From: Nitrospiraceae bacterium
GTDB lineage: Bacteria > Nitrospirota > Nitrospiria > Nitrospirales > UBA8639
Length of the DNA stretch: 6,528 bases
Assembly: GCA_003523945.1 (NCBI GenBank)
Contig: DOFS01000029.1
Span: 1-6,528, forward strand
Reading direction: 5' to 3'
Both the position numbers and the translations under genes were made by a program. Positions within the stretch are counted from its first letter, which is position 1; each line of letters starts with the position of its first letter. Below, in pieces: positions 1 through 5,374 of this stretch. The notes below the pieces were generated by a model that saw only the letters and a program-made list of their open reading frames with translations, was not told where the DNA came from and did no database searches.

Positions 1-506
1 GCCGTCAGATCTCCTTCGACCGCCGGGCGAACGGTCCGGCCCGGAATCTCAAGATTAAGAACGGGACCTTGCATCGTGGAAAGCGGTTCATAGGCGTTGA
101 ACCCCAATTTCGTGTAGAGGGACAAGGAGCGATTATGATACGCCGCCTGCACCAACCGGATGCCTGCGCAACGGGCCTCCTGTCCGTATCCTATCACATA
201 CTCCATCAGCCGTCTACCCACGTTGCCGTTTTGCACGGACGGGTTGACGGTGATCGGACCCACGCCGGCAATGTCCCCACCCTCCCAGAGAAAGTTGCTC
301 CCGACGATTTTCCCCTGCACTTCGGCCACAACGGAATGGATATCAGCACGGGTGAACAGGGAGGAAAGAAACTCGATGGCCACGGCGGGAGCGGGAAAAT
401 CAGGAGGGAAATGGTGCTGTTCGGCTATGGCCTTAAACGCTTCATAGCAGATCGAGCCGCAGGTTTCGGCATCGGAGGGGCTACCTTTTCGTAGTTTGAG
501 GTCCAT
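1..506 (-). CDS. GNAT-family N-acetyltransferase, probable tandem-GNAT protein (3' end outside window)
   Basis: The first 168 codons of a gene whose stop lies beyond the left edge. The reading starts at an ATG (504-506), with a GGGAG Shine-Dalgarno at 519-523, 12 bases upstream. Family knowledge: GNAT enzymes move an acetyl group from acetyl-CoA to an amine, usually in the cytoplasm. Visible support: an N-terminal substrate-side segment with CYEAFKAIAEQHHFPPDFP (residues 20-38), a beta strand GKIVGSNFLWEGG (65-77), then GVGPITVNPSVQNGNVGRRLM (81-101), which is the acetyl-CoA binding strand and loop. VQAAYHNRSLSLYTKLGF (119-136) is the classic C-terminal GNAT signature. After it, LEIPGRTVRPAVEGDLT (152-168) looks like the start of a second GNAT domain, so the full protein is probably near 280-290 residues. 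Oddity: the usual QxxGxG loop reads QNGNVG, with Asn in place of the first Gly. The acetyl acceptor cannot be told. Confidence 0.88.
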   Translation of the reverse strand, partial: MDLKLRKGSPSDAETCGSICYEAFKAIAEQHHFPPDFPAPAVAIEFLSSLFTRADIHSVVAEVQGKIVGSNFLWEGGDIAGVGPITVNPSVQNGNVGRRLMEYVIGYGQEARCAGIRLVQAAYHNRSLSLYTKLGFNAYEPLSTMQGPVLNLEIPGRTVRPAVEGDLT

Positions 507-614
507 GTGTCAGGTTGTCTCCCGAAAGATTTGTAAACTATCAGCACCACCCGGACAATTCACACGTAGAGTCAATTGCGGTCAAGGCGGGAGGCAGCCC
601 CGCAACATTCATTT

Positions 615-833
615 TTATTCACTGGAAGGCAATTGGCTCCGTTGCTTTTTCCACTCATCGGTCAGAAGTCCGGAAAATCCCCAGTCTTCCTCATTGATCT
701 CTTGAATCACGACATGTATGTGGTCAGAATTTTTCCCCAGCACACGAACCAGGGAATCGGTGACATCTTTGACCAATTCGGCCTTCTGCTCTCTGGAGGC
801 ACCCTTCGTAATCTGAATATTCACGTATGGCAT
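615..833 (-). CDS. 4-oxalocrotonate tautomerase-family protein
   Basis: A 72-residue protein, normal for this small family (about 60-75). It starts with ATG at 831-833, with AGGG at 841-844, 7 bases upstream. The sequence begins MPYVNIQITKGASREQKAEL, so removal of Met would expose Pro1, the catalytic base of tautomerases. The rest follows the family pattern: helix VKDVTDSLVRVLGK, strand HIHVVIQEI, and the EDWGFSG turn. Family members interconvert enol and keto acids as hexamers or trimers of small beta-alpha-beta units, without cofactor. Compared from memory with Pseudomonas 4-oxalocrotonate tautomerase (numbered from Pro1), Arg11 is Ala, Arg39 is His and Phe50 is Trp. Two substrate-carboxylate contacts are therefore missing, and 2-hydroxymuconate is an unlikely substrate. 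It lies 108 bases upstream of the GNAT gene and 23 bases downstream of the TfoX-like remnant, all codirectional. The true substrate is unknown. Confidence 0.9.
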   Translation of the reverse strand: MPYVNIQITKGASREQKAELVKDVTDSLVRVLGKNSDHIHVVIQEINEEDWGFSGLLTDEWKKQRSQLPSSE

Positions 834-856
834 CAGATGTCCCTAGTCTACTTGAT

Positions 857-1101
857 TCAGATGTTTGGATGACATGCTACACGGCCTTGTGACACAACAA
901 TCTTCACCCGGCCGGCTTTGAGATGGACACCATCATTCAGAACCAGGCCGAACATAAAACTTTTGGGAAGAGGACATCGCCACCATACATCCGGCGTGGT
1001 TGAATGGATCCCAATTGCTCGATCACCTCTTTCAAAAAATCAACATACGGTTCAACAAACGCTTCACTGCCTTTTTGTCGACCGCCCATTTCTTTTTGCA
1101 T
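857..1101 (-). pseudogene. TfoX N-terminal-domain-like gene, frameshifted and truncated
   Basis: Reading from ATG at 1099-1101 gives 54 residues (stop at 937-939) containing GSEAFVEPYVDFLKEVIEQL and then RRMYGG (residues 36-41). This matches the helix and RRMFGG turn of the TfoX N-terminal domain. The expected continuation is found in another frame: MFGLVLNDGVHLKAGR from 955, ending at a stop at 857-859. In the family, eight residues (24 bases) usually separate MFGG from MFGL. Here 23 bases separate them, so loss of one base between 956 and 978 explains the break, perhaps in the run of four A's. After HLKAGR the sequence no longer resembles TfoX, and the total is short of the usual 100 or more residues. 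No good ribosome binding site is visible. TfoX-type proteins are linked to competence regulation in gammaproteobacteria; the role of this domain elsewhere is unclear. A sequencing error could mimic the frameshift but not the lost C-terminus. Confidence 0.7.
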
Positions 1102-1297
1102 ACCATTTTTAAACAAATTGCCCTAAGAGTTAAACGTTCACCTGACTCTCTCAGAGAAAGTCCGTGTATTGGAAAGACAAGCATACTCCGCCGTTGAGTA
1201 ACCCAAGGCAAGCGGCACGCATGATCCAGATTACTAGCTCGAAAACTCAGACCGCTCATTGGCAACAACGACGTCAGTGTTTGTGCTGCAGGCCGTA

Positions 1298-2254
1298 TCA
1301 GAATTCTTGGAATAATCTGCCCGCACCAACCAACGGTTCTTCGAACCCATTTTCCCGTAGAGCGTACCAGAAGGTCACCGCGTTGATCCCCAGGATGGGA
1401 ATCCCAAGAACCGGCTCCAACTTCTCTGTCACATCGATCAAACTCATGTTCGTTCCACACTGAACGACGGCATCCAATTTATGCTCATCCGTCGCCAATA
1501 GCTCCAGAATGGCCTTTTCCTTGGCCGGATCCGGAACATGCGCGATATGCAGCGCGTTCGCACAGGAGAACCCAACACTTGAAACCACTTCATAACCCAG
1601 CTCGTCGAACATTTGCGTCGCAGACGCGTTCCCGTTCTTATCGAAGGGCGTCAGGATCCCGATCCGTTTCGCGCCATACTTTCCCAGTGCAGCATGAACG
1701 GCATCATGCCAGGTGGCCCAGGACAGGCCGGAGTATTCTTCAATATCCATCATCGGGGCTCGAATGGCTTCGATGCCCCCAATGATATGCTCCAGGCTCA
1801 TGCCCATGATCATGTATTGTGGCTCCGCCAAGGCTGCCACATCCACGGCTGCTCTCAGACCGCCCAGGAACTGTTTCTTATAGGCCCGCAGATCTTCTTC
1901 GGTTTCCAATCTGGGCGTCGGCGTCGTGACCGTGGCGGTATGAAGACCGACCCCACGTAGCCCGTCCGGTCCCTGGTTCCTACAAATGATGCTCCAGAGT
2001 TCATGCTCCATGCTGGTATTCGTGGCGGGAATCATCAGCCCGAACTTCCTTCTGAAACTCCGCACATCGGGATATCCGATGGAAGAGTCGATTGCGTCAA
2101 AGTTCTCCACCTTCGTGCCATTGTGAATCACGCCCGGAGGCGCCAAAGCCGGCATCGGCGGGACATTCACATCGGGAATGGTGATCGACTTTCCGGACAG
2201 CTTGCCGATGATGGTCTGGGCTCCGCGTTCGTTTGGTTTCTGCTGGTCGGTCAT
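1298..2254 (-). CDS. Asp/Glu racemase superfamily enzyme, arylmalonate decarboxylase/maleate isomerase-like
   Basis: A 318-residue protein of the cofactor-free racemase superfamily (two alpha/beta lobes with catalytic Cys residues). An in-frame ATG lies 15 bases further upstream (2267-2269), but the AAGGA at 2262-2266 sits 7 bases before the ATG at 2252-2254, so the latter is chosen. Visible: an unusual N-terminal extension of about 65 residues, then KFGLMIPATNTSMEHE (71-86), like the PSSNTTME segment of maleate isomerases. MIMGMSLEHIIGG (148-160) falls where the first catalytic Cys normally lies, but Gly151 is there instead. DAVVQCGTNMSL (261-272) carries the second Cys (Cys266). ILGINAVTFWYALRENG and a terminal GRLFQEF resemble the end of arylmalonate decarboxylase. 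One Cys plus a Gly at the first position is the decarboxylase arrangement rather than the racemase one. The reaction could be decarboxylation or isomerisation of a dicarboxylate; the sequence does not settle which. It is the first gene of the leftward series, 196 bases before the TfoX remnant. Confidence 0.85.
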   Translation of the reverse strand: MTDQQKPNERGAQTIIGKLSGKSITIPDVNVPPMPALAPPGVIHNGTKVENFDAIDSSIGYPDVRSFRRKFGLMIPATNTSMEHELWSIICRNQGPDGLRGVGLHTATVTTPTPRLETEEDLRAYKKQFLGGLRAAVDVAALAEPQYMIMGMSLEHIIGGIEAIRAPMMDIEEYSGLSWATWHDAVHAALGKYGAKRIGILTPFDKNGNASATQMFDELGYEVVSSVGFSCANALHIAHVPDPAKEKAILELLATDEHKLDAVVQCGTNMSLIDVTEKLEPVLGIPILGINAVTFWYALRENGFEEPLVGAGRLFQEF

Positions 2255-2261
2255 GGGGTAA

Positions 2262-2266
2262 TCCTT
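2262..2266 (-). promoter_or_regulatory. Shine-Dalgarno (AAGGA) that fixes the racemase-family start
   Basis: AAGGA on the minus strand lies 7 bases before the ATG at 2252-2254. It lies inside the reading frame if the upstream ATG at 2267-2269 is used, and that ATG has no purine-rich site before it. The shorter protein is therefore favoured. Confidence 0.7.
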
Positions 2267-2385
2267 CATCTATGCATAAGAGTCCGCAAGGGACATTGTC
2301 TTGTCGGCTTTAAGATATAACGTAGGATCTCCCAACAGCAAAAGTTTTCTAATGGGCTCAAATGATTTCCGTCTATCTGGAAGAT

Positions 2386-2580
2386 GCCGGGTGTCGGCCC
2401 GGCAGCCGAGGTCCTTTTGTTACGGCAAAAGGACCCAAAACCATTGACGCCCCGCCCTGTCTCATCAGATTGATCGGACGCGCAGAGGAGGGAGACGGGC
2501 TACCTCGCGGGGCTCGAACAAGCCCGTCAAGAACAAAGTCGTCCGATCATAGGCACGGGCGGCAGGCGTCGAACAATGGG
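2386..2580 (+). repeat. Structured intergenic repeat, copy 1 (full)
   Basis: A GC-rich palindromic element in two modules. Module A has two hairpins: GCCGGG/CCCGGC (2386-2391 with 2398-2403), and a ten-pair stem GGTCCTTTTG/CAAAAGGACC (2410-2419 with 2426-2435, loop TTACGG). Module B is nested: the outer GACGCC/GGCGTC (2446-2451 with 2565-2570) encloses GATCGGACG/CGTCCGATC (2472-2480 with 2540-2548). That encloses GACGGGCT/AGCCCGTC (2494-2501 with 2521-2528), capped by an apex containing CTCGCGGGGCTCGAAC. All these pairs were read directly. The copy lies upstream of the racemase-family gene. An open frame of 85 codons crosses it, but it is explained by the repeat. No transposase lies beside it, and whether it acts as DNA or RNA is unknown. 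Confidence 0.85.
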
Positions 2581-2683
2581 AGAAAAGGAGACGCCAGGAA
2601 ATTCCAAATGGCAAGGTAACCTGTAATAGCGTGAATCAAAGACAGGAATGTTTAAGAAATTATTTGAACTCTGACTGGAAATT

Positions 2684-2873
2684 GCCGGGTGTCGGCCCGG
2701 CGGCCGAGGTCCTTTTGTTTCGGCAAAAGGACCCAAAACCATGTTGGCCATACTGTGGCCCTTCGGGTTCCCTGTGCGGTTGGCCGACTCCGGCGTCGCG
2801 CAAACTCGCTGCGCTCAAATAATGTGCGACTTTTTCCCGTGGTCGGCTGCACTGCTCGGCCACAGCACAAGGC
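2684..2873 (+). repeat. Structured repeat, copy 2, with variant second module
   Basis: Module A is nearly identical to copy 1: GCCGGG/CCCGGC at 2684-2701, and GGTCCTTTTG/CAAAAGGACC at 2708-2733 with loop TTTCGG. After CCCAAAACCAT the sequence departs completely from copy 1 yet still folds as nested stems. These are CTGTGGCC/GGCCACAG (2753-2760 with 2858-2865), GCCGAC/GTCGGC (2783-2788 with 2842-2847) and GTCGCGCA/TGTGCGAC (2795-2802 with 2823-2830, one G-T pair). The apex contains CTCGCTGCGCTCAAAT, like the CTCGC...GCTC apex of the other copies. This is therefore a second subtype of module B rather than unrelated sequence. No coding capacity is credible here. Confidence 0.8.
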
Positions 2874-2918
2874 CAGGAGAGCTATGGTAAACAATGAGTC
2901 CGTTAATTATGAAGAACC

Positions 2919-3003
2919 AACTCGCCAGGCTCAGACAAGGCCCGCCAGCTGATTAAAGCATCCGCCATGGGGCCGAACGGCAGGCGTGAGCCGGGGAAGG
3001 GGG
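2919..3003 (+). repeat. Structured repeat, 3' half of module B (partial copy)
   Basis: Begins at the apical sequence (AACTCGCCAGGCTCAGACAA) and continues through a GCCCGCCAG segment to GGGGCCGAACGGCAGGCGTGAG. This aligns with the descending side of copy 3 (CTCGCGACGCTCGAACAAG, then GGGGGCCGCACGGCAGGCGTCGA). The ascending strand is missing, so most helices cannot form. It sits about 45 bases after copy 2 and just beyond the 3' end of the flavoprotein gene, and looks like a decayed or truncated copy. Confidence 0.65.
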
Positions 3004-3056
3004 AAAAATGAAGAAGAAAATGTCCAAGTGGCTTTCCTGCGGGATCCATCATCCTC

Positions 3057-3611
3057 TCAATCACGCTCAGATCCAAAAATTCCTGTCGGTTTCCCGTCGA
3101 TACTGAGCTGGTTCTTCTTTTGCCAATAGTCCGAGATTCCTTCTTCGCCTTTCTTCTCAGCCCACGTTGAAAGCACCCGACGGTCTTCGACAAAGTTCAT
3201 GAAAGGCACGGCATACCCGCAGGAGGTTTGTACTAACTCGATAGACACCAGGAAGTATTGTCGCGTCCCTGTCGTGGAAGGCAACTGAGTCGAGAATTCC
3301 GCCCAACGAGCATCCCTCGGATGAAAGACCTGGGCCGTCCCATAGACGCGAAGGATTCGTGGCGGCCCTTCAAAGGCACACCACATCATGGTTATTCGGT
3401 TGAATTCGGCCAGATGGGCTGCCGTTTCGTTCCCGCTACCGGTCAAATTCATCCAGAGTATCTCGCGAGAGTTCAGCACACGAAGTGAATCCTGGCCCTT
3501 CGGGGAGAGATTGATTCTTCCATCCTGCGCAGCCGTGGCCACAAAAAATATCTTTTGTTCACCAATAAATTGGCTTAACTCATCACTCAGCTCTGGAAAT
3601 TGAACAGCCAC
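3057..3611 (-). CDS. Pyridoxamine 5'-phosphate oxidase-family (FMN-binding split-barrel) protein
   Basis: A 184-residue protein, full length for this family. The start is GTG (3609-3611), with GGAG at 3619-3622, 7 bases upstream; the nearby upstream ATG is in another frame. Residues 16-46 (IGEQKIFFVATAAQDGRINLSPKGQDSLRVL) form the first strands of the flavin-binding barrel. MNLTGSGNETAAHL (54-67) and MMWCAFEGPPRILRVYG (75-91) are strongly conserved in this subfamily, as are VQTSCGYAVPFMNFVEDR (127-144) and WAEKKGEEGI (150-159). The C-terminal SIDGKPTG is also typical. Members bind FMN, or in related groups F420 or heme, in the cytoplasm. The sequence looks like the uncharacterised PNPOx-like subgroup rather than true PdxH, which makes pyridoxal phosphate, so no symbol is given. 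It stands alone between repeat copies, with no operon partner. Confidence 0.9.
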   Translation of the reverse strand: MAVQFPELSDELSQFIGEQKIFFVATAAQDGRINLSPKGQDSLRVLNSREILWMNLTGSGNETAAHLAEFNRITMMWCAFEGPPRILRVYGTAQVFHPRDARWAEFSTQLPSTTGTRQYFLVSIELVQTSCGYAVPFMNFVEDRRVLSTWAEKKGEEGISDYWQKKNQLSIDGKPTGIFGSERD

Positions 3612-3747
3612 GATACCGCTCCATTGACTTCAGTTTTTCACGACACAGCCCATTTTCAGATCATAACTCAAGAGGGCACAGGGGCTAAAGGATAGCTGTG
3701 ATGCAGCAAAAAAATAATTGTATAGACTGTATAAATTTGAATTAGAT

Positions 3748-3950
3748 GCCGGGTTTCGGCCCGGCAGTCGAGGTCCTTTTCTTTCGGGAAAAGGACCCAA
3801 AAAAACATTGACGCCCCGTCCGGTCTCATCAGATTGATTGGCCGCGCAGAAGGGGGAGACGGGCTAACTCGCGACGCTCGAACAAGCCCGTCAAGAGCAA
3901 GAGCGTCCAATCAGGGGGCCGCACGGCAGGCGTCGATCAGGGGAAAAAAG
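3748..3950 (+). repeat. Structured intergenic repeat, copy 3 (full)
   Basis: Same order as copy 1. Hairpin GCCGGG/CCCGGC at 3748-3765. Stem GGTCCTTTTC/GAAAAGGACC (3772-3781 with 3788-3797, loop TTTCGG), in which the closing G-C of copies 1 and 2 has become C-G on both sides. Outer GACGCC/GGCGTC (3810-3815 with 3929-3934). Middle GATTGGCCG/CGTCCAATC (3836-3844 with 3904-3912, one mismatch), where a C-G pair of copy 1 is T-A. Inner GACGGGCT/AGCCCGTC (3858-3865 with 3885-3892) around the CTCGCGACGCTCGAAC apex. It lies upstream of the flavoprotein gene and downstream of the YaaC-like gene. The final GGGGAAAAAAGAAAAAAG is A-rich on this strand, giving T-rich minus-strand RNA. It could help end transcription from the right-hand genes, but this is only inferred. 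Confidence 0.85.
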
Positions 3951-4219
3951 AAAAAAGTGGAAATTAATTGGGATGTTTGCAAACCATCCGTGGAAGATAC
4001 TGTATCCCCGAAACATTCGTCATGGCTGTATAGAGTCTCAGCGGTCTCCTAAGGGCAAGGCTTTTAACAACACAATTCTCAATCGGCTTTACGCATCTGC
4101 AACATCTATTATATTGCCAGGCCTGATCCTAACCCCGAAAGCCCGTTTGTCGGAGGGCCCAGTTCGGCCACTTAAGAGGCGTGAACTGACGATTGTCCTA
4201 ATTTAAACATTATTAAATT
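3951..4219. other. Intergenic stretch with no credible gene
   Basis: Lies between repeat copy 3 and the stop of the YaaC-like gene. A plus-strand frame of 77 codons (3973-4206) is open, but it has no Shine-Dalgarno, no recognisable motif and a composition like non-coding sequence. A short palindromic ATTTAA/TTAAAT pair around 4201-4218 follows the YaaC-like stop and is too weak to call a terminator. The block 4130-4190 is GC-richer than its surroundings and may be remnant coding sequence; I do not recognise it. Confidence 0.4.
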
Positions 4220-5290
4220 TCAAATTGCGGCAAATGGAATCACACATTCTTTGTTGGTCGTCAGTGAAACCATTTGGTAAAGAAATTGGCGAGGGGACAG
4301 GCTTACAAACTCACTAACTAAAGGCCTTAACTCACCTTCCAGTAATGACTTTAATTCTAGAGGCCTGTATCGAGCAGCACTACCAAGATAGAACATTGCG
4401 AGTAAAGTATATGCCAGATGAGTTATTTCCCCCGGCCGAAGATCTACATAATACCTATACCCTTGGGCTGTTAAAATTGGAACAATGTCAAGCTTTTGAT
4501 ACTCGCTCAGAATATTTTTATAAATACGGCTTATGTTGCTCTTGGTATATGACTTTCGACGCTTTGCCCGATAGATAATTTTTTGATTTCTTGAATATCC
4601 CTCTTTGAAATACTTTTCTCTCGCGCCTTTTAAGAATTTATCGGTATCAACCTTTGTCTCCTGCTCCTTAGCATATATAACTTCTGTGAATAATTTGTCG
4701 TGGGCATCAGTAACTTGAAATTCAATATCCACTGGAAGCAGTTTTCTTTTTGGTATGCGCCCTAAGCTGGTGCAAATGCTATGAACTTCAGGAACGTGAG
4801 AAAGTGCATGTTCAAATTCAACCTCATGAGGTTGAGTCATTGTCTTCCCAAGCAAAGTGCAGAACTCATAAAAAATGTTAACGGCATCATTCATCTTTCC
4901 TTTAATTTCAATGCATTGCACTTTACCTATTGGAAGGATCAATCCATGGTGTTCATGTGTGGTTTCGAGTGGGACATCTTTTAAGCTCAAAAAGCATTTC
5001 ACCAAATCCAGCATTCCATAGTATAGAAGTGCGCCCTTCGCTGGTAGAGGTACACTTGCTGCCGACTTGTAGAAATCTTCGGCCAAGCCTGAATAATAGA
5101 GGGCACGCTCTATCTTCTGCCTATTTGCACCACGAGATTTAGATAGCTTTACCTGCAAATGAGAACTTAAAAATGCCCAAGGATCATTCGTTAATATTTG
5201 CTGCTCCCCTGGATCGAGGGCAACAAAGGAAAATCGAACTTTATTGTATTTGTATAATGCTGGTTGCCCTTTTTTGTTTTGCCTTGCCAC
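4220..5290 (-). CDS. YaaC-like protein of unknown function
   Basis: A 356-residue, probably cytoplasmic protein with no signal peptide. The start is GTG (5288-5290), with AGGG 7 bases upstream. Recognised by overall pattern rather than by a catalytic motif. Residues 67-102 (SGLAEDFYKSAASVPLPAKGALLYYGMLDLVKCFLSL) match the helical core of Bacillus YaaC-like proteins, where a similar AxxAPLxxKPLLLFYG stretch occurs. HHGL follows at 114-117, then LSHVPEVHSIC (163-173), a basic middle region KGAREKYFKEGYSRNQKIIYRAKRRK (221-246), and a helical end HLAYTLLAMFYLGSAARYRPLEL (291-313) with FVSLSPRQFLYQM. The function of this family is not known. The gene is AT-rich (hand counts 25/60 at 4261-4320 and 19/60 at 4561-4620) against about 60-65% in the racemase-family gene, which suggests transfer. 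It follows the DUF4145 gene by 84 bases and may be cotranscribed with it. Confidence 0.72.
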   Translation of the reverse strand: MARQNKKGQPALYKYNKVRFSFVALDPGEQQILTNDPWAFLSSHLQVKLSKSRGANRQKIERALYYSGLAEDFYKSAASVPLPAKGALLYYGMLDLVKCFLSLKDVPLETTHEHHGLILPIGKVQCIEIKGKMNDAVNIFYEFCTLLGKTMTQPHEVEFEHALSHVPEVHSICTSLGRIPKRKLLPVDIEFQVTDAHDKLFTEVIYAKEQETKVDTDKFLKGAREKYFKEGYSRNQKIIYRAKRRKSYTKSNISRIYKNILSEYQKLDIVPILTAQGYRYYVDLRPGEITHLAYTLLAMFYLGSAARYRPLELKSLLEGELRPLVSEFVSLSPRQFLYQMVSLTTNKECVIPFAAI

Positions 5291-5374
5291 GATGCTACCC
5301 TATTAATTTAAGATATTGGTCATCTGAGTTGGATGCCGAAGGCCTGTCCGTCGAGCCGAAGTGCATAACTGATA

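Noticed and set aside
1144..1162. Hairpin GACTCTCT/AGAAAGTC as a terminator after the racemase-family gene
   Set aside because: Contains a mismatch and has no T-run on either strand.
1032..1460. 142-codon open frame on the minus strand
   Set aside because: Overlaps the end of the racemase-family gene in another frame, ends within the TfoX-like remnant in the wrong frame, has no domain-like segments, and is rich in Arg, Leu and Trp in the manner of a shadow frame.
2410..2435. Ten-pair GGTCC hairpin as a simple intrinsic terminator
   Set aside because: Followed by CCAAAACC on the plus strand and CTCGG on the minus strand, with no U-tract. It belongs to the larger conserved fold.
2362..2619. 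85-codon plus-strand frame; similar frames cross copies 3 (3834-4052) and 4 (6274-6495, minus), sharing an ARTSPSR peptide
   Set aside because: The shared peptide comes from the shared repeat DNA read in the same frame. Frame ends differ, base changes follow stem pairing rather than codon position, and there is no Shine-Dalgarno. These should not be annotated as a protein family.
2903..3193. 96-codon minus-strand frame over the half repeat and the flavoprotein 3' end
   Set aside because: Shadow frame of the PNPOx-like gene joined to repeat sequence; no motif.
2386..3950. Integron attC sites or a CRISPR array
   Set aside because: The elements are folded and separate genes, but no GTTRRRY/RYYYAAC core sites are seen and no integrase is in the window. 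The units are far too long and irregular in spacing for CRISPR.
3973..4206. 77-codon plus-strand frame
   Set aside because: No ribosome binding site, no recognisable domain, and low-complexity basic composition.
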